Made by a program: the position numbers and the translations under genes. The notes beneath the pieces were generated by a model. It had not been told where the DNA came from. It was given only the letters and a program-made list of their open reading frames with translations, and searched no databases. Shown here piece by piece: positions 55,825 to 64,000 of a stretch of DNA of 64,000 bases (positions within the stretch are counted from its first letter, which is position 1; every line of letters begins with the position of its first letter). The stretch comes from Aquimarina sp042434915 (GTDB taxonomy: Bacteria > Bacteroidota > Bacteroidia > Flavobacteriales > Flavobacteriaceae). The stretch is from positions 3,038,001 to 3,102,000 of the forward strand of contig NZ_CP170198.1 of NCBI RefSeq assembly GCF_042434915.1. The letters are read 5' to 3'.

Positions 55825-57222
55825 ATGAAAAATTCTTTCAACAAATCAATTTTGCTCTTTGCAGCACTATTATTCACCGCTTGCATTTCTAATGATGATT
55901 TTGAACTACCTGAAACAAATAAAAAAGAGCTAAAGATAGAAGGTAATGTGATAAGCATAAAATCTATTCTCGAAGCATTAAAACAAGAACAAGCAAAAAA
56001 CGGTACCAATGCTAAGGTAAGTTTTTTAGAAACTCAAAGTCTTATCGAAGGATATGTAATTTCTAATGACCAACAGGGTAATTTCTTTAAACAACTAATT
56101 ATTCAAGATAAGCCAGAAAACCCAACTGCCGGAATTCGAATAAAAGTTGATGTTAACCCGTTATATGTTTTTTACGAAACAGGGCAAAAGGTAGTTATTA
56201 GATTAGATGAACTTTCTTTGGGTATGGAAAATGGAGTTCCAACTTTGGGGGTTTTGGAAGAACATAGTGTAACCGAAATCCCTTCTTTCACCCGAGATAA
56301 GCATATAATTAGAACTTTGAAAGTTGAAAATTTAGTACCCAAAACAATTCAGATTGATGAATTTTCTAATGCTCATTTAAATCAGTTTATTAAACTTGAA
56401 AATGTTCAATTTATTGAGGAAGATGTTTTTGATGATCGACGTAATACTTTTGCATCTGCAGCAACAGATTTATATACAGGAGATCGCACGATTGAAAACT
56501 GTAACTCAGAATTGAGTACTGTGATTAGCACAAGTACCTATGCTAGTTTTAAGGGCTTTCAACTTCCTGACAAAACGGGTACTCTATCTGGTATACTCAC
56601 AAAAAATTTTTATGGTACCGCATTTAATATGGTAGTTAATTCTCCAACGTTCATAGATTTTGATAAGGAACAACGCTGCAACCGGTCTTACTTAGATTGT
56701 GAAAGTGAGAAGTCAGGTGAGACTACAATTTTTTTGCAAGACTTCACAGGTATTAAATATAATGACCTAGAACCCTTAGGGTGGCTTAATGAAAATGTAT
56801 CTGGAGGTATTTTAGATTATGCTATTGGTAAGTTTGGACAGGACTCTTACGCATCAATTACGGGTTTTAAATCTAGGGAATCGGTTTATGAGGTTTGGTT
56901 AGTAACTCCAGAAATTGATATATCAGAAACGACAGAAGAAGTTTTAAACATGGACATCCAAGCGGTGTATGACAATGGAAATATTCTTAGCGTTTGGATT
57001 ACAAATTCTTATAGTGATGCTATAGAAACAGCTACTTGGATCCGGTTGAATGCTACTATACCCAAAGGACCACTTGAAAGTTTTGGAGAAATGATACCTG
57101 CAGGACCTATTCCATTACACTGTTTTGAGGGTAAGGTTCGCATAGGATTTAAATATAAAGGCGGTGAACCTGGGGTAACTACGCGTTATCATATTGACAA
57201 CATAAAGATCACGGGAAACTAA
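55825..57222 (+). CDS. DUF5689 domain lipoprotein with choice-of-anchor J-like C-terminus
   Basis: I choose the ATG at 55825 rather than the longer frame from 55786, because MKNSFNKSILLFAALLFTAC gives a clean lipoprotein signal (Cys20). The product is 465 residues. Residues about 40-280 match the DUF5689 pattern (LIEGYVISNDQQGNFFKQLIIQD). The last about 160 resemble a choice-of-anchor J domain (FLQDFTG, DISETTEEVLNMDIQA, YHIDNIKITG). It follows the TonB receptor and probably acts with it at the surface as a binding lipoprotein. Confidence 0.88.
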   Translation: MKNSFNKSILLFAALLFTACISNDDFELPETNKKELKIEGNVISIKSILEALKQEQAKNGTNAKVSFLETQSLIEGYVISNDQQGNFFKQLIIQDKPENPTAGIRIKVDVNPLYVFYETGQKVVIRLDELSLGMENGVPTLGVLEEHSVTEIPSFTRDKHIIRTLKVENLVPKTIQIDEFSNAHLNQFIKLENVQFIEEDVFDDRRNTFASAATDLYTGDRTIENCNSELSTVISTSTYASFKGFQLPDKTGTLSGILTKNFYGTAFNMVVNSPTFIDFDKEQRCNRSYLDCESEKSGETTIFLQDFTGIKYNDLEPLGWLNENVSGGILDYAIGKFGQDSYASITGFKSRESVYEVWLVTPEIDISETTEEVLNMDIQAVYDNGNILSVWITNSYSDAIETATWIRLNATIPKGPLESFGEMIPAGPIPLHCFEGKVRIGFKYKGGEPGVTTRYHIDNIKITGN

Positions 57223-57246
57223 TCATAATTAACATTAGAATATACT

Positions 57247-57254
57247 TAAATTTG
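57247..57254 (+). promoter_or_regulatory. -7 element before the GNAT gene
   Basis: TAAATTTG matches TAnnTTTG, 29 bp upstream of the ATG at 57284. This supports the ATG start over the in-frame TTG at 57263. Confidence 0.45.
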
Positions 57255-57283
57255 TAAATTCATTGAGTCAAAAAGGGAAAACT

Positions 57284-57829
57284 ATGCAGACAAGGAGAAT
57301 CAGATTAAGAGCATTAACAAAAAGCGATAGTACTGTTTCTTGGAGTTGGCGTAACGCTGATTCAATTAGAGATTATTACTCCGGACATCCGTTTTTTATT
57401 AATATTGAAAAAGAACAGGCTTGGTTCGACAAAATTACAATGTCAGACATACCGTTATCTTGCTTTGGTATAGAGTTACTAGACAAAAAGTTGTTAATCG
57501 GTATGTCATTTCTTAAAGATATTAATCTGATTCATCGTACTGCAGAATTTGCTATTTTTATTGGTGATGAAAAGTATATAGGTAAAGGCTATGCCAAAGA
57601 GGCCACTTTAAGAACGATTGATTTTGCTTTTCAGCAACTTAATTTAAATCGACTATTTTTATTCGTGCAGAACAATAATTCTAGAGCGATAGAGCTTTAT
57701 CTAAAATGCGGTTTTGTAAACGAAGGGGTTTTGAGAGAAAGCGTCTTTAAGAATGGTAAATACTTTGATAAACATATAATGGCTATCTTAAAAACAGAAT
57801 ACTATAAACAAATACAAGACTCTGTTTAG
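57284..57829 (+). CDS. GNAT N-acetyltransferase (RimJ/RimL-like)
   Basis: I start at the ATG at 57284 (MQTRRIRLRALTKSDS), giving 181 residues, since the upstream TTG adds a non-family head. The RimL-type features are RLRALTKSD, the acyl-CoA loop FIGDEKYIGKGYAKEATLRTI (spread over about 104-124), LFLFVQNNNSRAIELYLKCGF, and a short C-terminal strand. Members acetylate protein N-termini or small amines. The substrate is unknown. Neighbours give no link. Confidence 0.87.
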   Translation: MQTRRIRLRALTKSDSTVSWSWRNADSIRDYYSGHPFFINIEKEQAWFDKITMSDIPLSCFGIELLDKKLLIGMSFLKDINLIHRTAEFAIFIGDEKYIGKGYAKEATLRTIDFAFQQLNLNRLFLFVQNNNSRAIELYLKCGFVNEGVLRESVFKNGKYFDKHIMAILKTEYYKQIQDSV

Positions 57830-57866
57830 CCAATTATAACCTCTAATTGGTTCCTTGCTTTTTTTT
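57830..57866 (+). terminator. Probable terminator of the GNAT gene
   Basis: The stem CCAATTA/TAATTGG with a 7-nt loop starts at the base after the stop. It is followed by a T-rich stretch ending in eight T. The stem is short and the T-run is eight bases away, so it is moderate only. Confidence 0.55.
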
Positions 57867-57939
57867 AACGTTACTTTTTGAAAGTAAATAGAATATATAT
57901 AATATATACTGCGTTAAGCCTAAAAACACTTTCACACAC

Positions 57940-58326
57940 ATGATTAAGAGAATGAAAATTACTGCGGGACACCAGCAAGCTATGCCATATTTGGTAGTTA
58001 ATAAAGCCGAGGATTTTATAGATTTTATGAGGAAGATTTTTAACGCTCAGGAAATGTTACGTAGGCTTGATAAAAATCATAAAATCCAACATTCTGAATT
58101 TAAAATTGGAGAAAGCACAATATTTTTAACTGAAGCCTCGGTTTATAACCCTTCCAGACCAGGCTCAATGTATGTATACGTTGAAGATACCGACGCGACT
58201 TTTCACACTGCTTTAGAATTAGGAGCTACGACGTTAATGCAACCTGCAGAAGAGGATAACGGTGCGAGAGAAGCAGGGTTTATCGATCCGTTTGGTAATC
58301 ACTGGTGGATTGCCACGCTTAACTAA
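57940..58326 (+). CDS. VOC (glyoxalase-fold, PhnB-like) protein
   Basis: The 128-aa protein has the vicinal-oxygen-chelate pattern: MPYLVVNKAEDFIDFMRKIF, FKIGESTIFLTEA, MYVYVEDTDATFHTALELGA, and the closing IDPFGNHWWIATL. This matches PhnB-like single-domain members that bind a metal and often handle glyoxalase or resistance-type substrates. The substrate is unknown. It stands alone downstream of the GNAT gene. Confidence 0.87.
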   Translation: MIKRMKITAGHQQAMPYLVVNKAEDFIDFMRKIFNAQEMLRRLDKNHKIQHSEFKIGESTIFLTEASVYNPSRPGSMYVYVEDTDATFHTALELGATTLMQPAEEDNGAREAGFIDPFGNHWWIATLN

Positions 58327-58482
58327 TAACATTACTTTTATATCTCTATATCTGCCATTGTTATATCAATACAATTAAAATGATAATACAAATTTTTTTC
58401 TGCGATGGTTTTATAATTTAATACTTACCTGTCAAGCTTTGGTAGCTAGAGTTTTTTTACCAAAATTAAAATTAGAAGCACT

Positions 58483-59769
58483 TTATGAGATCTTAGCGTC
58501 CAGTTTATTTTTTGTCAACAGGTTAACCAAAATAAATGTAGTAATTACAGGTAAGACCCATCCCAGCGTATTATTACCAAGAGGAATGCTATTTAAAATA
58601 GGTTGCATTATTTCTTTATAACCTATAGCGGCCAAAAAATCAGGAATACTAAATAATATTGCAATAAGTACAACAGCTCTAAATACGATAGGGGTTCCCC
58701 AACGTTCTGGCAAAACATTTAAAACAATCAATACAATAGTAATGGGATAAATTAAGACAAGTGCTGGGATAGCTACAATTATAATGTACTGGACATCAAA
58801 CTGACCCATCAAAACTCCCAAAATAGAACTAGTTATAGCTGTGACAATATAAGCTTTGGATGAGTTATTAAAAACCCCTTTAAAAAAATCAGATGTACCA
58901 GTTATAATGCCAACAGCAGTTGTAAAACAAGCAATACTTACTAAAATACTTAGAAATACAGAACCAATATTACCGAGAGTTTCATAGCTTAAACCTGATA
59001 GTAATTGAGTTCTACTTATATCAGAAGGAAAAGTTGTGTTGAATAAAGCACCATTGTAGATAAGTCCAGCATAGGTAATAAAAAGCCCAATACCAGCTAT
59101 TACGCCAGCATTACGAATTACTAGTCTTTTATTATAAAATTCATGGGTTCCCTTCAGATTTAAAGAAATAATTAATACACCTCCAACTACTACAGCAGCA
59201 ATAGCATCAAAAGTTTGGTACCCCTCTAATAATCCATGGATAAGAGGTTTATTTATAGACAAAGAGTTCATAGGTGGATGTGGTATAAAAATGCCCACAC
59301 ATATAATAGAAAGAATCACTACAAAAATTATAGGAGTAAGAAATTTACCTAGAAAGTCTAGAATTTTTGATCGGTTTAAAACAAAGAATAAGACAAGTAT
59401 AAAATATAACATACTTGTTAATAAAGGACTGCTTCCAAAAAATGGTGCAATTGCAATTTCATGGGTAACTGATGCCGTGCGTGGAGATGGTAGCGTAATA
59501 GAAATTAAGTATATTAAAATACAATAAATCATACTAAACGAGGGAGAAACTTTTTTACCAAAATCCATCAACGTTCCCTGCAATCGTGCATGTGCAAATA
59601 TTCCTAATAAAGGTAGAATTACTGCAGAAATCATAAAACCAATGGTAACCAAAAACCACGTATCTCCTGCTTCAAAACCTAAATTTGGAGGTAAAATTAG
59701 ATTTCCGGCTCCAAAAAACATCGAAAACAGAGCAAATCCAGTAATTAATGATTCTTTAGTTAATTTCAT
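58483..59769 (-). CDS. brnQ: Branched-chain amino acid carrier BrnQ
   Basis: The 428-aa protein is a 12-helix carrier with the LIV-II opening FALFSMFFGAGNLILPPNLG (here LPP within 19-30) and the TSDFFKGVF motif in mid-sequence. It imports leucine, isoleucine and valine with Na+ or H+. A polar C-terminal tail of about 25 residues ends the protein. It is divergent from the alpha/beta hydrolase. Confidence 0.92.
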   Translation of the reverse strand: MKLTKESLITGFALFSMFFGAGNLILPPNLGFEAGDTWFLVTIGFMISAVILPLLGIFAHARLQGTLMDFGKKVSPSFSMIYCILIYLISITLPSPRTASVTHEIAIAPFFGSSPLLTSMLYFILVLFFVLNRSKILDFLGKFLTPIIFVVILSIICVGIFIPHPPMNSLSINKPLIHGLLEGYQTFDAIAAVVVGGVLIISLNLKGTHEFYNKRLVIRNAGVIAGIGLFITYAGLIYNGALFNTTFPSDISRTQLLSGLSYETLGNIGSVFLSILVSIACFTTAVGIITGTSDFFKGVFNNSSKAYIVTAITSSILGVLMGQFDVQYIIIVAIPALVLIYPITIVLIVLNVLPERWGTPIVFRAVVLIAILFSIPDFLAAIGYKEIMQPILNSIPLGNNTLGWVLPVITTFILVNLLTKNKLDAKIS

Positions 59770-59782
59770 TCTATAAAATTTT

Positions 59783-59811
59783 TTGATGATTATTTAAGAA
59801 ATTACCTTTGC
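59783..59811 (+). promoter_or_regulatory. Promoter of the alpha/beta hydrolase gene
   Basis: TTTG (59783-59786) and TACCTTTG (59804-59811) fit the -33 and -7 elements with a 17-bp spacer. The ATG is only 7 bp after the -7 box, so the transcript is leaderless or nearly so. Confidence 0.6.
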
Positions 59812-59817
59812 AATATA

Positions 59818-60597
59818 ATGACTTTAGCACACAAACAAATCAATATTAATTACACAACTCACGGTCAAGGCAAACCCATTGTTTTTTTGCATGGTTTTTT
59901 GGAAAATCTTAGCATGTGGCAAACGATAGTTCCTGAATTTTTGGAACAGTATCAATGTATCGCCATAGATCTTCCCGGTCATGGTGGATCAGACAACTTG
60001 GGATATGTGCATAGTATGGAAACTATGGCAGAAGTCGTAAAGAGTGTTTTAGAAACATTAAAAATTGATAAAGCAATCATTATTGGACACTCTTTGGGTG
60101 GCTATGTAGGTCTAGCTTTTGCCGAAAAGTATACACATAGTTTATTAGGATTATTACTTTTAAACTCTACCTCATTTGCAGATAGTGAAGAACGTAAATA
60201 CACAAGGACAAGGGCAATTAAAATAGTTAAGCAAAATCCTAATGCATATACGAGTATGTCCATTGCAAATTTATTTGCTCCGTCAAATCGCAAAAAATAT
60301 GCAACAATAATTTCTTCGGTTAAAAACCAAGCATCAAAAACTTCTTTACAAGGTATTTTGGCTGCCCTCGAAGGCATGAAAGAAAGGCCAGATCGCTCTT
60401 TGTTCTTAACTCACTTAAAAGTTCCAAAATGTATTATTTCTGGAGTAGATGACCCAGTAATTACTCATAAACAAAGTCAAACAGAAAGTGAGCTAACAAA
60501 AACTGAGCTAGTCGGGCTTAGTGGGGGTCATATGTCTCATATCGAAAACTACTCTGAATGTGTTACAGAAATAGGTAATTTTGTAAGAAAATGTTAG
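59818..60597 (+). CDS. Alpha/beta hydrolase
   Basis: The 259-aa protein has the fold's landmarks: oxyanion strand IVFLHGFLENLSMW, nucleophile elbow GHSLGGY with Ser92, the Asp in SGVDDPV (211 or 212), and His238 in SGGHMSH. It resembles MhpC/BioH-type esterases in length. The substrate is unknown, and neighbours do not suggest one. Confidence 0.88.
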   Translation: MTLAHKQININYTTHGQGKPIVFLHGFLENLSMWQTIVPEFLEQYQCIAIDLPGHGGSDNLGYVHSMETMAEVVKSVLETLKIDKAIIIGHSLGGYVGLAFAEKYTHSLLGLLLLNSTSFADSEERKYTRTRAIKIVKQNPNAYTSMSIANLFAPSNRKKYATIISSVKNQASKTSLQGILAALEGMKERPDRSLFLTHLKVPKCIISGVDDPVITHKQSQTESELTKTELVGLSGGHMSHIENYSECVTEIGNFVRKC

Positions 60598-60645
60598 TTC
60601 ATTAATTGTTAATAAGTTAATTTTAAAAATATCTTTCAACTGATA

Positions 60646-60662
60646 TTTTAGTCGGACTAAAA
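60646..60662. repeat. Perfect short palindrome upstream of a small gene
   Basis: TTTTAGTC (60646-60653), one central G, then GACTAAAA (60655-60662) make a 17-bp inverted repeat, about 145 bp before the small zinc-ribbon-like gene. It may be an operator or part of a weak terminator of the hydrolase gene. Confidence 0.35.
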
Positions 60663-60807
60663 GCAAATATTAAGGTATAAAATACACAAAAACAGGGTTA
60701 CAATAGTAAATTTTAGCAATTATTAAAAGTTTTTCTTACAAACATATTGTTAATAACTAAAAAAATTATATTATTGTATTGATTATGAACTTTTAACCCG
60801 TATAAAT

Positions 60808-61077
60808 ATGAAAACATCGACCCCAAGTCAATCTTTCTCGTTTGCAAAAATATTCTGTTCGTTATTTGGACACAACTATTTTCTCTCCAAATCAATTACA
60901 GATCACGTTAAAGAATATACCTGTTCACATTGTGGAGAACAAGCAACAACTAATAGTAAAGGTTGTCTTGAAGCGATGACTCCGGTATTAAAAGAAATAA
61001 ACGAAGATCTTGCGATTGTTCACGCAAAAAAGATGGCTAGAAAAAACGAAATTAAAACCTATCAAGTTGCTTCTTAA
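60808..61077 (+). CDS. Small protein with a possible zinc site
   Basis: The 89-aa protein shows two Cys/His clusters: FCSLFGHNY (Cys16, His21) and EYTCSHCGEQAT (Cys39, Cys42). These could form a small zinc ribbon. The C-terminal half is helical and basic (AKKMARKNEIKTYQ). I recognise no named family. It is convergent with thiL (5 bp apart), and no terminator lies between. Confidence 0.65.
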   Translation: MKTSTPSQSFSFAKIFCSLFGHNYFLSKSITDHVKEYTCSHCGEQATTNSKGCLEAMTPVLKEINEDLAIVHAKKMARKNEIKTYQVAS

Positions 61078-61082
61078 ATATA

Positions 61083-62129
61083 TTACTCTTTTATAGGATT
61101 CCAACCTTGTGCCTTTAGTTGAATTCGCTCGTTTGCACGAGTAACCAAAGCCATACCGCTCTTTTTATCCAAAATATGACCGATAATCGTAAGATTAGGA
61201 TTTGCTTTGATTTTTGGGAAATCCTCTTGTTTAATTGTAAAAAGTAATTCGTAATCCTCTCCACCATTTAACGCAACAGTAGTACTATTTAGATTAAATT
61301 CTTCACAGGTCGAAATTACTACTGGATCTATTGGAATTTTATCTTCATACAAATTAACACCAACTTTTGATTGTGTACACAAGTGAATAATTTCAGAAGA
61401 TAATCCATCACTAATATCAATCATGCTAGTTGGCTGTACTTCTAATGCATTAAGTAATTCTTTTATATCTTTTCTCGCTTCGGGTTTTAATTGACGTTCT
61501 ACAAGATAACTATAAGCATCCAGGTCAGGTTGTGCATTAGGATTTACTTTAAACACTTCATTTTCTCGATTTAATACTTGTAGTCCAAGATACGCCGCAC
61601 CCAAATCACCAGAAACTACCAAAAGATCGTTCTCTTTGGCACCGTCACGATACACAATTTCTTTTTCTGAAGCATGACCAATGGCAGTAATGCTTATAAG
61701 CAAACCACGAGTTGAAGATGTAGTATCACCACCCACGACATCGACTTTGTATAAACTTGCCGCCGCATAAATACCTTCGTATAACTCTTCAATCGCTTCT
61801 AGTGGAAAACGATTTGAAACGGCAATTGAAACAGTAATTTGAGAAGCTGTTGCGTTCATAGCATACACATCCGATAAATTGACCATAACAGCTTTATAAC
61901 CTAGATGCTTAAGAGGCATATATGCCAAATCAAAGTGTACCCCTTCAATCAAAAGATCAGTTGTTATGATACATTTTTCTTCTTTAAAATCTAATACAGC
62001 AGCATCATCTCCAATTCCTCGAATGGTAGATTTCTGCTTAATTTTGAAATTTTTGGTTAAATGTTCAATAAGTCCGAATTCACCCAATTCGGATAAAGAG
62101 GTTCTGGGTGTATTTTTATCTTCAATCAT
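61083..62129 (-). CDS. thiL: Thiamine-monophosphate kinase
   Basis: The 348-aa protein matches ThiL: LGEFGLIEHLTKNFK, GIGDDAAVLDF (metal/ATP site), TTDLLIEGVHFDLAYM, VNLSDVYAMNA, VVGGDTTSS, and SMIDISDGLSSEIIHLC. It phosphorylates thiamine monophosphate to the active diphosphate. CAAAGTTA at 62135-62142 is a minus-strand -7 box (TAACTTTG) so close to the ATG that the mRNA may be leaderless. I found no TPP riboswitch upstream. Confidence 0.95.
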   Translation of the reverse strand: MIEDKNTPRTSLSELGEFGLIEHLTKNFKIKQKSTIRGIGDDAAVLDFKEEKCIITTDLLIEGVHFDLAYMPLKHLGYKAVMVNLSDVYAMNATASQITVSIAVSNRFPLEAIEELYEGIYAAASLYKVDVVGGDTTSSTRGLLISITAIGHASEKEIVYRDGAKENDLLVVSGDLGAAYLGLQVLNRENEVFKVNPNAQPDLDAYSYLVERQLKPEARKDIKELLNALEVQPTSMIDISDGLSSEIIHLCTQSKVGVNLYEDKIPIDPVVISTCEEFNLNSTTVALNGGEDYELLFTIKQEDFPKIKANPNLTIIGHILDKKSGMALVTRANERIQLKAQGWNPIKE

Positions 62130-62551
62130 GCCTACAAAGTTACTTAAGAAAACTTTGAGTGTACTTCGTTTTATAAAAAATATTAATGCAGTTATTTTGA
62201 GCTAAAAACATTTTATAGTTGAAATGACTAACGCTTTTATTTAGAAACATCAAAAACCCACCCTGTTTTTTTTCAAAGATTATATCTTTAGAATCAATGA
62301 GAACTTTTTGGGAGTATCTAGGAATACTATAGGAATGTATGCAATCGTTAAGTTTTGTTCTTGTTTTTTTAAATATAATTCTAGTAACAAAATGAAGATG
62401 GGACAGATATCTCTGCGTATCTCAACATTTTATCATAATGTGCTATAACTTTTGCTAATGCCATTATGTAATAGATATATGCGAGGATACGTGTATTAAA
62501 TCTACATAAATAGTATATTTGCATTTGATAAAGAAGTAATCTTATATATAT
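62130..62551. other. Divergent intergenic region between thiL and the suf operon
   Basis: No gene is visible in 422 bp. It holds a -7 element for each side (62135-62142 minus for thiL, and 62514-62521 plus for suf). No known Fe-S regulator site was recognised. Confidence 0.5.
62514..62521 (+). promoter_or_regulatory. -7 element of the suf operon promoter
   Basis: TATATTTG matches TAnnTTTG, 30 bp upstream of the HesB/IscA start. No clear -33 element. Confidence 0.5.
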
Positions 62552-62881
62552 ATGATTAAAGTATCTGATACAGCTAAAACGAAAGTGGTAGCACTGATGA
62601 GTGAGGATGGTTATAATGCTTCTACCGATTATGTCAGAGTAGGTGTAAAGAGTGGAGGATGTTCAGGATTATCCTATGACTTAAAATTTGACAAAACACA
62701 AGAAGAAGGAGATAAGGTTTTTGAGGACAATGGTGTAAAGATTATTGTAGACAAGAAAAGCTTTCTATATTTAATAGGCACTACTCTAGAATACTCTGGA
62801 GGTCTTAATGGAACCGGATTTGTGTTTAATAATCCCAACGCAAGTAGAACTTGTGGATGTGGAGAAAGTTTTTCATTGTAA
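62552..62881 (+). CDS. HesB/IscA-family iron-sulfur assembly protein (SufA-like)
   Basis: The 109-aa protein has the A-type carrier pattern: GVKSGGCSGLSYDLKF with Cys37, and the C-terminal TCGCGESFSL with Cys101 and Cys103. These three Cys hold the Fe-S cluster or iron for delivery. It leads the suf operon, with sufB starting 38 bp after its stop, as in other Flavobacteria. Length is normal. Confidence 0.93.
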   Translation: MIKVSDTAKTKVVALMSEDGYNASTDYVRVGVKSGGCSGLSYDLKFDKTQEEGDKVFEDNGVKIIVDKKSFLYLIGTTLEYSGGLNGTGFVFNNPNASRTCGCGESFSL

Positions 62882-62919
62882 AATTAAAAGAACGATCCTA
62901 AAAGTTTGGGATATTGAGG

Positions 62920-64000
62920 ATGGCATATACTGAAGATGATTTAAAAAAAGAGTTAGAGACTAAAGAATACGAGTATGGGTTTTATACCGATATTGAGTCT
63001 GAAACATTTCCTATAGGTTTAAATGAAGATATTGTGCGAGCAATTTCTTTAAAGAAAGAAGAGCCTCAATGGATGACCGACTGGCGCCTTGAAGCCTTTC
63101 GCGTTTGGAAAGAGATGGAAGAACCAGAATGGGCAAATGTACATTACGAAAAACCAGATTTTCAAGCGATATCCTACTATTCGGCACCTAATAAAAAGCC
63201 TAAATATGAAAGTCTTGATGAGGTTGACCCAGAGCTTTTGGATACATTCAAAAAACTAGGGATATCCTTAGACGAACAAAAAAAATTAGCGGGAGTGGCG
63301 GTAGATATTGTTATGGACTCTGTTTCTGTAGCGACCACATTCAAAAAAACGTTGGGAGAAAAGGGAATTATTTTTTGTTCAATTTCAGAAGCGATTCAAA
63401 AACATCCAGAACTGGTTAAGAAGTATATCGGATCAGTGGTGCCTCAAAAAGATAATTTTTATGCTGCTTTAAATTCAGCTGTTTTTAGTGATGGATCCTT
63501 TTGTTACATACCCAAAGGTGTGCGTTGCCCAATGGAACTATCCACTTATTTTAGAATTAATCAAGCAGGCACAGGACAATTTGAGAGAACGCTTGTAATC
63601 GCAGACCAAGGTAGTTATGTAAGTTATCTAGAAGGTTGTACAGCTCCTTCCCGAGATGAAAATCAATTACATGCTGCCGTTGTCGAACTTATAGCGTTGG
63701 ATGATGCCGAAATTAAGTATTCTACAGTTCAAAATTGGTATCCTGGTAATGCCGAAGGTAAAGGAGGAGTTTATAATTTTGTGACTAAGCGTGGTATTTG
63801 TGAAACAAGAGCAAAAATTTCGTGGACACAAGTAGAAACAGGATCTGCAGTTACTTGGAAATACCCATCGTGTATTTTAAAGGGTGACTACTCTGTAGGA
63901 GAATTCTATTCGATTGCGGTAACCAATAATTACCAACAGGCCGATACAGGTACAAAAATGATCCATTTAGGTAAAAATACAAAGAGTACAATTATTTCAA
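62920..64000 (+). CDS. sufB: Fe-S cluster assembly scaffold SufB, cut at right edge
   Basis: The frame from the ATG at 62920 is open to the end of the window (360 codons; full SufB is about 480). It begins MAYTEDDLKKELETKEYEYG and shows EPQWMTDWRLEAFRVWKEM, the SVATTFKKTLGEKGIIF segment, and VPQKDNFYAALNSAVFSDGS. EGCTAPSRDENQLHAAVVEL follows, all typical of SufB. It forms the SufBCD scaffold for Fe-S cluster building. sufC, sufD and sufS are expected beyond the edge. Confidence 0.95.
   Translation, partial: MAYTEDDLKKELETKEYEYGFYTDIESETFPIGLNEDIVRAISLKKEEPQWMTDWRLEAFRVWKEMEEPEWANVHYEKPDFQAISYYSAPNKKPKYESLDEVDPELLDTFKKLGISLDEQKKLAGVAVDIVMDSVSVATTFKKTLGEKGIIFCSISEAIQKHPELVKKYIGSVVPQKDNFYAALNSAVFSDGSFCYIPKGVRCPMELSTYFRINQAGTGQFERTLVIADQGSYVSYLEGCTAPSRDENQLHAAVVELIALDDAEIKYSTVQNWYPGNAEGKGGVYNFVTKRGICETRAKISWTQVETGSAVTWKYPSCILKGDYSVGEFYSIAVTNNYQQADTGTKMIHLGKNTKSTIIS

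Noticed and set aside
57263..57283. TTG start of the GNAT gene
   Set aside because: It adds a polar head not typical of the family; the ATG at 57284 gives the RimL-like opening directly.
60625..60651. AT-only hairpin after the alpha/beta hydrolase
   Set aside because: The stem AAATATC/GATATTT has no T-run and only weak pairing, so it is not a convincing terminator.
62130..62551. TPP riboswitch or Fe-S regulator site between thiL and suf
   Set aside because: I looked for the conserved TPP core and for known palindromes and saw none; a covariance-model search would be needed to be sure.

Overview
This is an AT-rich stretch of a Flavobacteriaceae (Bacteroidota) chromosome, probably from a marine gliding bacterium. 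The evidence is a type IX secretion type B sorting domain, a PorP/SprF barrel, SprB-like repeat adhesin sequence, Bacteroidota-type -7 promoter elements (TAnnTTTG), a TonB receptor paired with a DUF5689 lipoprotein, and a Bacteroidota-style HesB-SufB start of a suf operon. Aquimarina or a relative is possible, but the genus is a guess.

Layout. (1) 1-18.3 kb, all minus strand: a surface-adhesion operon read right to left. It runs from a 688-aa type B secreted Ig-like protein, through a 1021-aa PorP/SprF barrel fused to a long coiled coil and two SPOR repeats, to a giant repeat adhesin of at least 4379 residues that runs off the left edge. (2) 18.8-37.5 kb: mostly minus-strand housekeeping genes: OmpH/Skp-like lipoprotein, methyltransferase, mnmG, ybeY, a DUF4175 protein, gltX, an SPFH protein, a three-gene YtxH/holin-like/small protein set, glnS, folB, tRNA-Cys, LysE, DUF2807 and rnr. 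Four parS-like palindromes lie at 20.8-28.4 kb, two of them bracketing the mnmG start and one inside the 3' end of ybeY. (3) 37.46-38.65 kb: a very AT-rich, nearly gene-free region between divergent rnr and rpiB, with a perfect DnaA box and weaker ones. Together with the parS sites, mnmG and rnpA this makes it a candidate replication origin. Complete genes to its left are about 15 of 18 on the minus strand; to its right plus-strand genes are slightly in the majority.

(4) 38.65-51.5 kb: rpiB, an ElaA-like acetyltransferase, the S41 protease, rnpA, an M1 peptidase, a subtilisin-like lipoprotein, an MBL hydrolase, a universal-stress-protein/SulP pair, a cation/proton antiporter with an NAD-binding domain, and a small lipoprotein gene broken by one missing base. 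(5) 51.5-57.2 kb: a secreted endonuclease/exonuclease/phosphatase divergent from a TonB receptor plus DUF5689 lipoprotein, probably a scavenging locus for a phosphorylated substrate such as extracellular DNA. (6) 57.2-64 kb: two small enzymes (GNAT, VOC), brnQ, an alpha/beta hydrolase, a small zinc-ribbon-like protein, thiL, and the start of the suf operon (HesB/IscA protein and sufB, cut by the right edge).

No CRISPR array, insertion sequence, prophage or rRNA operon was seen. The most notable items are the peptidoglycan-tethered SprF-like fusion beside the giant adhesin, the parS cluster including a coding parS, and the candidate oriC. All functional calls come from reading the sequence; no database search was run.
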